From positions 94,158 to 140,730 of the forward strand of contig HF995248.1 of assembly GCA_000432915.1 (NCBI GenBank): a stretch of 46,573 bases of DNA. The letters are read 5' to 3'. Numbering within the stretch: position 1 is the first letter of the stretch; every line of letters begins with the position of its first letter. The translations under genes were made by a program, and so were the position numbers. Below the pieces are notes generated by a model. The model had not been told where the DNA came from and ran no database searches. It was given only the letters and a program-made list of their open reading frames with translations. Below, piece after piece: positions 1 through 8,308 of this stretch. The DNA is from Firmicutes bacterium CAG:194 (lineage in GTDB: Bacteria; Bacillota; Clostridia; Lachnospirales; Lachnospiraceae).

Positions 1-779
1 ATAAAGAGCGGTTTGATAAGGACAACTTTATCAAAAACCTGCTTCTGGACAACCTGCTTCTGGTAGATATTTACAGCCGGTCCAAAAAGCTGCGTATTAA
101 GATGGAAGCACCGCGTACCGTAATGATCATTGAAGCGGGCGAGGGGAAAGATGCCAATTCTGTGGAAGTGATCAGAGAATGTCTGGGCAACGGAAACCGC
201 GATTTCATTACCGCGGTGGATGAAAACAGCGTGATCGTTGTCAAAGAGATATTGGAAGAAGTGCCAAAGGCAGAGCTGGAGCGTGTGGCAAAGAGTATCA
301 TTACGACGCTGGAGAAAGAAGGGGCGTCTGATGTACATATCGCATACGGCAGTATTGTCGGAGAACTGAAGGAAGTCAGCCGCTCTTACAAGGAGGCCAA
401 GATGGCACTGGATGTTGGCAAGATCTTTTTCGGTGAAAGAGAGATCATGGCATACAGCGAGCTTGGTATAGGGCGTCTGATCTATCAGCTTCCGATTCCG
501 TTGTGCAAGATGTTCATCCGCGAGATCTTTGGTAATAAGAGCCCGGATGATTTTGATGAAGAAACCGTTGTGACGATCAATAAGTTCTTTGAAAACAGTC
601 TGAATGTTTCGGAGACCTCAAGACAGCTGTTTATCCACCGTAACACGCTGGTGTACAGACTGGATAAGCTGCAGAAGTCAACAGGACTGGATCTGCGTGT
701 TTTTGAGGATGCGATTACTTTTAAGATTGCCATGATGGTTGTCAAATATATGAAATATATGGAAACATTTGAGTATTGA
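1..779 (+). CDS. PucR/CdaR-type helix-turn-helix regulator, C-terminal part (5' truncated by window edge)
   Basis: The frame is open from base 3, so the gene starts before the window; 258 residues are visible. The middle region (GSIVGELKEVSRSYKEAKMAL) resembles the degenerate GGDEF-like domain of CdaR/PucR regulators. The last ~70 residues carry the PucR-type HTH: NVSETSRQLFIHRNTLVYRLDKL, followed by a K-x(2)-TGLDLR turn. This C-terminal HTH is typical of the family that includes the sugar-diacid regulator CdaR and purine regulator PucR; the ligand here cannot be told because the sensory N-terminus is missing. The stop lies 20 bp before ftsE, so it may be cotranscribed with the division genes. 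Family assignment is confident, target genes unknown. Confidence 0.85.
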   Translation, partial: KERFDKDNFIKNLLLDNLLLVDIYSRSKKLRIKMEAPRTVMIIEAGEGKDANSVEVIRECLGNGNRDFITAVDENSVIVVKEILEEVPKAELERVAKSIITTLEKEGASDVHIAYGSIVGELKEVSRSYKEAKMALDVGKIFFGEREIMAYSELGIGRLIYQLPIPLCKMFIREIFGNKSPDDFDEETVVTINKFFENSLNVSETSRQLFIHRNTLVYRLDKLQKSTGLDLRVFEDAITFKIAMMVVKYMKYMETFEY

Positions 780-798
780 TAAACGAGGAGAGAGTCTC

Positions 799-1485
799 AT
801 GATTACACTGGAAAATGTAAGTAAAGCATATTCGACAGGAGCACCGGCACTGAATAATGTCAGCCTGAAGATTGAAGCGGGAGAATTTGTTTTTGTCGTA
901 GGAGACAGCGGTTCCGGTAAATCAACACTGATCAAGCTGCTTTTGCGGGAACTGCTTCCGACTTCCGGGAAAATAATGGTAAATGACATTGATGTGGCAA
1001 GCCTGCGTCATAAACAGATTCCGAAATACCGCAGAAAGCTTGGCGTGGTATTTCAGGATTTCCGTCTTCTGAAAGATAGAAATGTATATGAAAATGTGGC
1101 GTTTGCACAGCGTATTGTGCAGACACCGTCTAAGGAAATCAAAAAAAATGTTCCGTCCATTCTTTCGACAGTAGGACTGGCGGGCAAATATAAGGCGAGG
1201 CCGAAGCAGCTGTCCGGTGGTGAGCAGCAGCGTGTTGCACTGGCAAGAGCTCTTGTGAATAATCCACCGATCCTTCTGGCAGATGAGCCGACCGGAAATC
1301 TGGATCCGAAAAACTCATGGGAAATCATGAAGCTTCTAGAAGAGATCAATGAGAGAGGCACAACGGTTCTGGTTGTAACGCACAACCGGGAAATCGTAAA
1401 CGCAATGAAGAAACGTGTTATTACAATGAACAAAGGCGTTATTGTGAATGACGAGAAGGAAGGTACATACATCGATGAGATTTAG
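799..1485 (+). CDS. ftsE: Cell division ATP-binding protein FtsE
   Basis: This is the ATPase of the FtsEX complex, an ABC-type transmembrane signalling machine that controls peptidoglycan hydrolases at the septum or side wall. At 228 aa it has the family length. Visible motifs are Walker A GDSGSGKST (about residues 35-43), the Q-loop VVFQDFRLL, the signature LSGGEQQRVALARAL, Walker B ILLADEPTGNLDP and the switch His in VVTHNRE. The start is the ATG at 799, with GAGGAGAG 7-15 bases upstream; an in-frame ATG at 769 overlaps the previous gene and lacks a good ribosome binding site. The gene overlaps ftsX by 11 bp, as usual for this pair. Confidence 0.97.
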   Translation: MITLENVSKAYSTGAPALNNVSLKIEAGEFVFVVGDSGSGKSTLIKLLLRELLPTSGKIMVNDIDVASLRHKQIPKYRRKLGVVFQDFRLLKDRNVYENVAFAQRIVQTPSKEIKKNVPSILSTVGLAGKYKARPKQLSGGEQQRVALARALVNNPPILLADEPTGNLDPKNSWEIMKLLEEINERGTTVLVVTHNREIVNAMKKRVITMNKGVIVNDEKEGTYIDEI

Positions 1486-2374
1486 TACATTAATCTATAC
1501 AATAAAGCAGGGTATTGTTAATATATTCCGTAATAAATGGTATTCACTTGCCTCTATGGCAACGATCAGCGCGTGTTTGTTCATGTTCGGCATTTTTTAT
1601 TCGCTTGTGGCAAACTTCCAGTACATTGTAAAGGAAGCACAGGACGGCGTTGCGGTTACGGTATTTTTTGAGGAAGGGATCAGTGATGAGAGGATCGCAG
1701 AGATCGGATCGCTGATTGAAAAAAGAGCAGAAGTATCCCATGTTAATTTTGTATCGGCAGATGCAGCATGGGAAAGCTTCAAGGATGATTATCTCGGAGA
1801 ATATGCAGATGGCTTCGGGGATGACAATCCATTGCCGAATTCGGCAAACTATGAGGTGTATCTGAATGATGTATCCATGCAGGATTCCCTGGTCACTTAT
1901 GTGGAATCTCTTGATGGTGTCAGGAGGGTTAACCGTTCTGAGGTAACAGCCAATACCCTTTCCGGTATGAATAAACTGATCGGTTATGCATCGGCGGGTA
2001 TTATCGCTATCCTGCTTGCCGTATCCATTTTCCTGATCAGCAATACGGTTACGATCGGTATTTCTGTCCGCAAGGAGGAAATTAATATCATGAAATATAT
2101 AGGAGCGACGGACTTTTTTGTCAGAGCGCCGTTTGTGATCGAAGGTATTTTGATCGGTCTTGCGGGATCTGTTCTGCCGCTTGCTATCATTTATGTGATC
2201 TATAATAATGTGATCGCATATGTATCAACCAGATTTTCCATGCTGTCACAGCTTCTGAAATTCCTGACGGTAGATCAGGTATTTCAGGTGCTGATGCCAA
2301 TTTCGCTGATCATCGGTATCGGTATCGGTTTCTTTGGCAGTTTTTCAACAGTACGAAAGCATATCCGGGTATGA
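1475..2374 (+). CDS. ftsX: Cell division permease-like protein FtsX
   Basis: Membrane partner of FtsE. The 299-aa protein has the FtsX plan: a short cytoplasmic N-terminus, TM1 (about residues 20-45), an extracellular domain of roughly 120 residues, then three C-terminal TM segments (near 170-195, 215-245 and 265-290). The loop after TM2 holds the conserved stretch ISVRKEEINIMKYIGATDFFVRAPF, which contacts FtsE in the family. The ATG at 1475 is preceded by AGAAGGAAGG and overlaps the end of ftsE. The extracellular domain is expected to bind and activate a coiled-coil wall hydrolase, and the next gene encodes one. Confidence 0.96.
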   Translation: MRFSTLIYTIKQGIVNIFRNKWYSLASMATISACLFMFGIFYSLVANFQYIVKEAQDGVAVTVFFEEGISDERIAEIGSLIEKRAEVSHVNFVSADAAWESFKDDYLGEYADGFGDDNPLPNSANYEVYLNDVSMQDSLVTYVESLDGVRRVNRSEVTANTLSGMNKLIGYASAGIIAILLAVSIFLISNTVTIGISVRKEEINIMKYIGATDFFVRAPFVIEGILIGLAGSVLPLAIIYVIYNNVIAYVSTRFSMLSQLLKFLTVDQVFQVLMPISLIIGIGIGFFGSFSTVRKHIRV

Positions 2375-2417
2375 TGCAGGTTTAATACAGGATAGGAAAA
2401 GGTAAGGTATTTAGGAA

Positions 2418-3662
2418 ATGGTAAGGAAAAAAGGTGTAATTGGGGCAATTATGGCAGCGGTTTTGCTCATTGGTGCAACAGGAACTGCTTTTGCGGCGCC
2501 GGAATCGGCAGACAGTCTGGATGATGCGATCAATAAAGGAACGGACGCGCTTTCGGATGCACAGGATGAAAAGAAACAGCTGCAGTCCAATCTGAGTGCG
2601 GCGCAGGCAATGAAAAAGGAACTGGAAAATGCCAAGACCGCACTGACCGGTGATGTGGTGGAGCTGGATTCCCAGATGAGTGAAGTTTCCAACGATCTGT
2701 TAGAGGTACAGAACCTTCTGGACACAAAGGAAGCGGAGCTGGAAAAGACAACAAAGGAACTTGCACAGGCAAAGATTGATGTGGAAAAACAGTATGAGGA
2801 CATGAAGCTCCGCATTAAGTTTATGTATGAAAACGGTACGATGTCTTATATCCAGATCCTGCTCAGCAGTGGCAGCTTCAGTGAACTTTTGAATAAAGCA
2901 GAATATATTGAGCAGGTATCTGAATATGATAGAAATATGCTTCAGACATATCAGGATAACCGTGATAAGATCACAAGGCTGGAAAAGGACCTGAAGGACC
3001 AGAAAGAAGTACTGGAACAGGTTAAGGGTGATGTGGAAGCGAAGCAGACGGAGATGGCAGGCCTGATCTCAGATAAGCAGTCGGAGATCGAAGGCTATGA
3101 AAATGATATCCAGAATAAAGAAGAAGCGATCAAAGAATATGAAGCTATGATTGCAGAGCAGGATTCCACCATCAAGGCACTGGAGGCTTCTGTGGCTGCA
3201 GCGAAGGCAAAACGGGCGCAGATGACGGTATCCGACAACAGTACAAATGCCGCAGACCAGCCGCATTACGGTGGCGGCGCGTTTGTATGGCCGGCTCCAT
3301 CTTATACAAGAATATCAGACGACTATGGATACAGGACACATCCGATTCTGGGTATACAGCAGTTTCACAGTGGTGTGGATATGGCGGCACCGAGTGGTTC
3401 TTCCATTCTGGCGGCAGCGGATGGAACCGTTGTTGCAGCTACTTATAATGCAACAATGGGTAATTATGTGATGATCGATCATGGAAACGGACTTTATACG
3501 ATTTATATGCATGCATCTGCCCTTTATGTATCAAGCGGACAGTCTGTCAGTGCAGGCAGTACGATCGCTGCAGTCGGTTCAACGGGACGAAGCACAGGTG
3601 CGCATCTGCACTTCAGCGTCCGCCAGAACGGAAGCTACGTCAGCCCATGGAACTACTTGTAA
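2418..3662 (+). CDS. Secreted coiled-coil M23 (LytM) peptidoglycan endopeptidase, EnvC-like
   Basis: This 414-aa protein has a signal peptide (about residues 1-27, ending TAFAAPES), a long coiled coil (about 32-250, heptad-rich with K/E/Q) and a C-terminal M23 metallopeptidase domain. The zinc and catalytic motifs look intact: H317-x3-D321 in FHSGVD, a His in YMHASAL and H396-L-H398. It therefore appears to be an active wall endopeptidase, whereas E. coli EnvC has the same layout but an inactive LytM domain. Placement 43 bp after ftsX suggests that FtsEX regulates it through the coiled coil. The ribosome binding region is a near-perfect duplication (2394-2407 and 2413-2426, 13 of 14 bases alike), with the ATG inside the second copy. 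Confidence 0.93.
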   Translation: MVRKKGVIGAIMAAVLLIGATGTAFAAPESADSLDDAINKGTDALSDAQDEKKQLQSNLSAAQAMKKELENAKTALTGDVVELDSQMSEVSNDLLEVQNLLDTKEAELEKTTKELAQAKIDVEKQYEDMKLRIKFMYENGTMSYIQILLSSGSFSELLNKAEYIEQVSEYDRNMLQTYQDNRDKITRLEKDLKDQKEVLEQVKGDVEAKQTEMAGLISDKQSEIEGYENDIQNKEEAIKEYEAMIAEQDSTIKALEASVAAAKAKRAQMTVSDNSTNAADQPHYGGGAFVWPAPSYTRISDDYGYRTHPILGIQQFHSGVDMAAPSGSSILAAADGTVVAATYNATMGNYVMIDHGNGLYTIYMHASALYVSSGQSVSAGSTIAAVGSTGRSTGAHLHFSVRQNGSYVSPWNYL

Positions 3663-3664
3663 AC

Positions 3665-3804
3665 CTGCAGAGCCGTGTAACCACATCGGATTTCTGAGGA
3701 GCAAGCTTGCTTGCGGAGCAGAAAATCGATGCGGTTATGGGGCGAGCAGCCCGCATGAGCAAAAGGAGCCGCGAAGCGGCGAGTTTGCGAATGAGGCTCT
3801 GCAG
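3665..3804. repeat. Palindromic intergenic element with nested hairpins
   Basis: The gap between the M23 and S41 genes has no credible gene. It is bounded by a perfect 10-bp inverted repeat (CTGCAGAGCC at 3665-3674, GGCTCTGCAG at 3795-3804). Inside is an imperfect ~19-bp inverted repeat (left arm from TAACCACATCG, right arm ending GATGCGGTTA) around AAGCTTGC, then a GCCGC-GAA-GCGGC hairpin. An 18-base block at 3741-3758 recurs at 3817-3834 with one mismatch, so the structure continues beyond the right boundary. It resembles an interspersed palindromic (REP/MITE-like) element; there is no clear T-run terminator. Confidence 0.6.
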
Positions 3805-3863
3805 GAGAAGAAAGACGGCGAGCAGCCCACATGAAATAGTGAATCAAGGGAAGGGAAATCAAA

Positions 3864-5171
3864 TTGGAAGAGAATAGGCAGGAAGTAGAAAACGAACAGA
3901 ATACAGAATCAGATCAGGAAGTTCTGGAGCGGATCGAGAAAAAGAGGCGTCGGGCAGCCCGCTATAACTTTTTTGCGTTGGGTGTTCTGGTAGGGCTTCT
4001 GGTCGCTTTTTTACTGACTGTTGTACTTGTGGGTGGAGGTATTCTGAATCCGGGTGCACAGCTGGCGGCAGGATCGGTGTCAAAGACGGATGATGCGGTT
4101 CTGACAAATGAAGTAAAAAATAAGATCGGACTTCTCGAAGACAGTATTCATGAATATTATCTGGGGGATACGACAAACGAGGATCTGGAGACAGGGATTT
4201 ATAAGGGTATGGTCGATGCGCTCGGTGATCCGTATTCCGAATATTATACACCGGATGAGCTCAATACCCTGCGGGAAAGCACAGAGGGCATTTACTATGG
4301 TATCGGTGCTTATATCGGTATTGACGGAGAGACGGAATATTGTAAGATCACAAGTGTGATACCGGACACCCCGGCTGAAGCAGCAGGGCTGCAGGCGGAG
4401 GATATCATTGTAGAGGTAGATGGCACAAGCACAAAAGGCATGACAACAACAGATGTGGTTGCACTCATCAAAGGCGAGGAAAATACAGATGTAACGCTGA
4501 CAGTCTACCGTAAGGGTGAAACAGATTATCTGGATATTACCGTGACACGTAAAAAGGTGGAAGCACCGACTGTCAGCTATAAGATGCTGGATAGCAATAT
4601 TGCGTATATTCAGATCGCACAATTTGAGGATGTGACCGGAGATCAGTTTACAGAGCAGATCGCAAAGGCAAGAGAAGATGGCATGAAAGCATTGATTCTT
4701 GATCTTCGTAATAATCCGGGTGGAACACTGACAAGTGTCATTGAGGTGGCGAGACAGCTTCTTCCGAAAGGCCTGATCGTGTATACGGAGGATAAGAATG
4801 GAGAACGGGATGAATATAAATGTGACGGTTCTCACGAGCTGGAAGTACCGCTGGTAGTGCTGGTCAATGAAAACAGTGCATCCGCATCCGAGATCCTTTC
4901 CGGTGCGATCAAGGATTATGGTATTGGCACGCTGCTTGGTACAACAACCTTTGGAAAAGGAATTGTACAGAAGGTATTCGGCATCACGGACGGTTCCGCT
5001 GTGAAACTGACGATCAGCCATTATTATACACCGAACGGAAATGATATCCATGGCGTAGGTATTGAGCCGGATGAAACACTGGATCTGGATGTAGACCAGT
5101 ATCTGAAGGACGGTACGGACAATCAGCTTGAGCGTGCAACGGAGATACTTGAGGGAGAGATAGCGAAATGA
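3864..5171 (+). CDS. Membrane-anchored S41 carboxyl-terminal processing protease (CtpA/CtpB type)
   Basis: This 435-aa protein has a charged cytoplasmic N-terminus, one TM segment (about residues 35-58), a PDZ domain (around 130-220, GLQAEDIIVEVDGTS) and an S41 protease core. The catalytic Ser-Lys-Gln set is recognisable from spacing as S340 (SASASE), K365 (TFGKG) and Q369, matching the 25-residue Ser-Lys distance known in CtpB. The LRNNPGG motif is also present. The best start is TTG 3864, 6-13 bases after AAGGGAAGGG; no better ATG is in frame upstream. Such proteases trim C-termini of envelope proteins and often process wall hydrolases, fitting the M23 gene upstream. It overlaps the next gene by ATGA. 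Confidence 0.93.
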   Translation: MEENRQEVENEQNTESDQEVLERIEKKRRRAARYNFFALGVLVGLLVAFLLTVVLVGGGILNPGAQLAAGSVSKTDDAVLTNEVKNKIGLLEDSIHEYYLGDTTNEDLETGIYKGMVDALGDPYSEYYTPDELNTLRESTEGIYYGIGAYIGIDGETEYCKITSVIPDTPAEAAGLQAEDIIVEVDGTSTKGMTTTDVVALIKGEENTDVTLTVYRKGETDYLDITVTRKKVEAPTVSYKMLDSNIAYIQIAQFEDVTGDQFTEQIAKAREDGMKALILDLRNNPGGTLTSVIEVARQLLPKGLIVYTEDKNGERDEYKCDGSHELEVPLVVLVNENSASASEILSGAIKDYGIGTLLGTTTFGKGIVQKVFGITDGSAVKLTISHYYTPNGNDIHGVGIEPDETLDLDVDQYLKDGTDNQLERATEILEGEIAK

Positions 5172-6046
5172 AACAGGCATATCTGATAACCGCATATAAG
5201 AATTTTGATGAACTGTATGAGCTTGCGGAAATATTGTCAAAGACAGCATATGTATTCATTCATGTGGATGAGAAAAGCCGTGAGATCACAGATGCGGATG
5301 TGGAGAAGCTGAACCGGCTTCCGGGCTGCGAAGCGATCCGGGAATACCGCATTGTATGGGGCGGTTTTGCACATGTGCAGGCGATCGTAAAGCTGATCGC
5401 AATGGCACTTTCCAAAGAAGATGTTTCTTATATGCATCTTTTGACCGGCGAAGATTTTCCACTTCTGACGCCGGAGCAGCTGGATGAAAAGTTCCTTGCA
5501 TCCGACCAGATCTATATGGACTATCTGACACCGGAACAGCTTCCGGAAACGGTAACGAAACGATATCAGTATTATAACTGGTTTACAGACCAGAATGTGA
5601 AAAATAAAGTATTGTGGCAGCTGCAGAATATGACGGTAAAGGTACAGAAAAAAGCAGGTATCTGCCGAAATGGAATCGGGCCTTTTACAAAGATTTATAA
5701 AGGGCTTGTTTATGTGTCTATGCCAAGAGAAGCAGCAGCTTATGTCGTTTCTTTCGTGGCAAAGCACGGAGAATTCTGGGATGATCTTGCGGTATGTCAG
5801 GTACCGGAGGAGTTCTTCTTCCAGACGATATTTATGAATGATAAAAACTGGCGGGAGCATGTGGTAAACAAACAGCTCCGCTATATGGACTGGACAAAGG
5901 GAGACGGTTCCAGCCCGGCATATCTGACACTGGAGGACTATGATAAGGTAAAAGCCAGCGGCTGTGCATTTGCCCGGAAATTCCATCCGAAGCAGTCTGA
6001 AATCCTCCGGGATAGACTTCGTGAGGATCTTGGGATCGAGTCTTAA
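5168..6046 (+). CDS. GT14-family (core-2/I-branching type) beta-glycosyltransferase
   Basis: This 292-aa cytoplasmic protein has the hallmarks of the core-2/I-branching N-acetylglucosaminyltransferase family (Pfam Branch, CAZy GT14): an N-terminal AYKNFDEL, the block VWGGFAHVQAIVKL, the conserved SYMHLLTGEDFPL, the later EEFFFQTIFMN and a closing ARKFH. Family members transfer GlcNAc or xylose to sugar acceptors. In bacteria they usually serve capsule or surface glycan synthesis; the acceptor here is unknown. Its ATG overlaps the S41 stop codon (ATGA), implying translational coupling with the protease. A terminator-like inverted repeat follows at 6152. Confidence 0.85.
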   Translation: MKQAYLITAYKNFDELYELAEILSKTAYVFIHVDEKSREITDADVEKLNRLPGCEAIREYRIVWGGFAHVQAIVKLIAMALSKEDVSYMHLLTGEDFPLLTPEQLDEKFLASDQIYMDYLTPEQLPETVTKRYQYYNWFTDQNVKNKVLWQLQNMTVKVQKKAGICRNGIGPFTKIYKGLVYVSMPREAAAYVVSFVAKHGEFWDDLAVCQVPEEFFFQTIFMNDKNWREHVVNKQLRYMDWTKGDGSSPAYLTLEDYDKVKASGCAFARKFHPKQSEILRDRLREDLGIES

Positions 6047-6116
6047 GCAGTGATCATTGGAGGCGTTGTGGCACTGACAGTGCTGCTCTGAGCAACGGTC
6101 TGAAATTACAGAAAAA

Positions 6117-6130
6117 CGAACAAACGTTTG
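6117..6130. promoter_or_regulatory. LexA (DinR) operator upstream of uvrB
   Basis: CGAACAAACGTTTG fits the Gram-positive LexA/DinR box consensus CGAACRNRYGTTYG at every position. It lies about 190 bp upstream of uvrB and 10 bp upstream of the best -35 candidate. In Bacillus and Clostridia uvrB-uvrA is a classic SOS operon repressed by LexA, so placement and sequence agree. Binding itself is inferred. Confidence 0.85.
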
Positions 6131-6139
6131 CATAAAATC

Positions 6140-6168
6140 TATACAAATTTCAAAAACTGTGATATAGT
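6140..6168 (+). promoter_or_regulatory. Probable uvrB promoter (sigma-A type)
   Basis: TATACA at 6140-6145 (4 of 6 to TTGACA), a 17-bp spacer and TATAGT at 6163-6168 (5 of 6) form the best promoter downstream of the LexA box. Transcription would begin near 6175 and give a leader of about 140 nt. The -10 lies inside the left arm of a long inverted repeat (6152-6200). Confidence 0.5.
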
Positions 6169-6201
6169 ACAAGAAGATTTTGTACCATATCACAGTTTTT
6201 T
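6152..6201. terminator. Terminator-like inverted repeat between GT14 and uvrB
   Basis: AAAAACTGTGATAT (6152-6165) pairs perfectly with ATATCACAGTTTTT (6187-6200), and GTACA (6167-6171) pairs with TGTAC (6181-6185). This gives a ~19-bp stem with one mismatch and a 9-nt loop, flanked by A- and T-runs, so it could terminate in either direction. On the + strand it would end transcripts from the S41/GT14 unit. Its left arm overlaps the predicted uvrB -10, so uvrB's own transcript would carry only the right arm. Confidence 0.75.
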
Positions 6202-6217
6202 GTTATGGCGACGAGGA

Positions 6218-6291
6218 AAATGCACGCATTTATGTGGTGCATTTGACGACCGCTAATCAGAGCGAGATTCGCAGAGCGTATCTCGTCTCTG
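6218..6291 (+). promoter_or_regulatory. Structured uvrB 5' leader (two hairpins)
   Basis: Two inverted repeats lie in the predicted leader: AAATGCAC (6218-6225) with GTGCATTT (6237-6244), and CAGAGCGAGAT (6258-6268) with ATCTCG-T-CTCTG (6280-6291, one bulged T). No T-run follows either. The adjoining CTGTTCAGAG (6289-6298) matches the terminal repeat of the element at 30367-30509. The 272-bp gap 6047-6318 holds no gene. Confidence 0.45.
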
Positions 6292-6318
6292 TTCAGAGAA
6301 CAAACAGGAGATAGATAG

Positions 6319-8307
6319 ATGGATCATTTCGTCTTACATTCAAAATATCAGCCGACCGGAGATCAGCCGCAGGCGATCGAGGAACTGGTAAATGGGTTCC
6401 GGGAAGGTAACCAGTTTGAGACACTTCTTGGTGTGACGGGCTCCGGAAAAACGTTTACCATGGCTAACATTATCGCGGCGCTCAATAAACCGACGCTTGT
6501 GATTGCCCACAATAAGACGCTGGCAGGACAGTTATATGGAGAGTTTAAGGAGTTCTTCCCGGAAAATGCGGTAGAATACTTTGTTTCTTATTATGATTAC
6601 TATCAGCCGGAGGCTTATGTGCCACAGACGGACACTTATATTGAAAAGGATTCGGCAATCAATGATGAGATCGATAAGCTGCGCCTTTCGGCGACTGCCT
6701 CTCTGACGGAGCGGAGGGATGTTGTTGTTGTGGCATCCGTATCGTGTATTTACGGTATCGGTAGTCCGGACGACTATATGAACATGATGGTATCTCTGCG
6801 CCCGGGCATGATCAAGGATAGGGACGACGTGATCCGCGAGTTGATCGATATCCAGTACGACCGCAATGATCTGGATCTTGACCGCGGCTGTTTCCGCGTG
6901 CGCGGGGATGTGCTGGAGGTAAATCCGGCGCAGGGCAGTGACTATATTCTGCGGATTGAATTTTTCGGCGATGAGATCGACCGTATTACAGAGGTAGATC
7001 CGCTGACCGGCGCAGTGCATGCACAGATGGAGCATATTTCTGTTTTCCCGGCTTCCCATTATGTAGTACCGCGTGAGAAAATATTGCATGCGTGCGGAGA
7101 GATCGAGAAAGAACTGGAACAGCAGGTGAAATTTTTCAAGGGTGAGGACAAACTCTTAGAGGCACAGCGTATTGCAGAACGGACGAATTTTGATATAGAA
7201 ATGCTGATGGAGACAGGCTTCTGCTCCGGTATAGAGAATTATTCCCGTCATATGAACGGACTGGCAGCGGGTGAGACACCGATGACACTGATGGATTATT
7301 TTAAGGATGATTATCTGATCATCATTGATGAGTCGCATATGACGGTTCCGCAGATTCGTGCCATGTATCACGGCGATCAGTCCAGAAAGCATACACTGGT
7401 TGACTATGGCTTCCGTCTGCCGTCAGCACTGGACAACCGACCGCTGAATTTTGAGGAGTTTGAATCGAAGATCGACCAGCTTTTATTTGTTTCTGCGACG
7501 CCGGGAGAATATGAGGAACAGCATGAGCTGCTGCGGACAGAGCAGATCATAAGACCGACCGGGCTTCTGGATCCGAAGGTGGACGTGCGCCCGATTGAAG
7601 GGCAGATCGATGATCTGATCTCGGAGATCAAAAAGGAAACGGAAAAGAAAAATAAAGTACTTGTCACAACGCTGACAAAGCGGATGGCGGAAGATCTGAC
7701 AGATTATATGAAGGAAGTGGGCATCCGCGTGAAATATCTGCATTCCGATATTGATACGATGGAACGTGCAGAGATCATCCGTGATATGCGTCTGGATGTG
7801 TTTGACGTTCTGGTCGGTATCAACTTGCTGCGGGAAGGCCTGGATATCCCGGAAATTTCTCTGGTGGCGATCCTGGATGCGGATAAAGAAGGCTTTCTGC
7901 GTTCGCGTACTTCTCTGGTACAGACGATCGGACGTGCTGCAAGAAATGCGGAAGGACACGTGATCATGTATGCGGATGTCATTACGGACTCTATGCGGGA
8001 AGCAATCGATGAGACGAACCGCAGACGCGAGATCCAGGATGCCTATAATAAGGCGCATAGTATCGTTCCGAAAACAATTAAGAAAGATGTCCGCGATCTG
8101 ATCAGTGTGACTCGTGTGATCGACAGCAAGGATACACGCATGGAAAAAGATATGGAATCCATGAATGCGGACGAGCTGAAAAAAGAGATCGCCGATGTGA
8201 CAAAACAGATGAAGAAAGCGGCTGCGGATCTGAATTTCGAGCTGGCAGCACAGCTGCGTGACAGGATGGTAGAACTGAAGAAGCACCTGCACGAGGTGGA
8301 GGACTAA
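6319..8307 (+). CDS. uvrB: Excinuclease ABC subunit UvrB
   Basis: Damage-verification helicase of nucleotide excision repair, working with UvrA and UvrC. At 662 aa it is full length for the family. It shows Walker A GVTGSGKT, the beta-hairpin segment YYDYYQPEAYVPQTDTYIEKD, the DESH box in IIIDESHMTVPQ, helicase motif VQTIGRAARNAEG and a C-terminal UVR motif that binds UvrC. Start ATG 6319 follows AGGAG with 8-bp spacing. A perfect LexA box upstream indicates SOS control. Unusually, uvrA is not next: an MBOAT and a DHHW gene intervene. Confidence 0.98.
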   Translation: MDHFVLHSKYQPTGDQPQAIEELVNGFREGNQFETLLGVTGSGKTFTMANIIAALNKPTLVIAHNKTLAGQLYGEFKEFFPENAVEYFVSYYDYYQPEAYVPQTDTYIEKDSAINDEIDKLRLSATASLTERRDVVVVASVSCIYGIGSPDDYMNMMVSLRPGMIKDRDDVIRELIDIQYDRNDLDLDRGCFRVRGDVLEVNPAQGSDYILRIEFFGDEIDRITEVDPLTGAVHAQMEHISVFPASHYVVPREKILHACGEIEKELEQQVKFFKGEDKLLEAQRIAERTNFDIEMLMETGFCSGIENYSRHMNGLAAGETPMTLMDYFKDDYLIIIDESHMTVPQIRAMYHGDQSRKHTLVDYGFRLPSALDNRPLNFEEFESKIDQLLFVSATPGEYEEQHELLRTEQIIRPTGLLDPKVDVRPIEGQIDDLISEIKKETEKKNKVLVTTLTKRMAEDLTDYMKEVGIRVKYLHSDIDTMERAEIIRDMRLDVFDVLVGINLLREGLDIPEISLVAILDADKEGFLRSRTSLVQTIGRAARNAEGHVIMYADVITDSMREAIDETNRRREIQDAYNKAHSIVPKTIKKDVRDLISVTRVIDSKDTRMEKDMESMNADELKKEIADVTKQMKKAAADLNFELAAQLRDRMVELKKHLHEVED

Positions 8308-8308
8308 A

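Noticed and set aside
3481..3834. + strand ORF spanning the M23 end and the palindromic element
   Set aside because: Out of frame with the M23 catalytic domain and running through inverted repeats; no ribosome binding site.
4080..5249. Long - strand ORF (389 codons) opposite the S41 protease
   Set aside because: Cys/His/Ile-rich shadow frame of a clearly coding + strand gene; no ribosome binding site or recognisable motif.
5237..6193. Long - strand ORF opposite the GT14 gene
   Set aside because: Shadow of a conserved + strand enzyme, with low-complexity hydrophobic composition typical of antisense frames.
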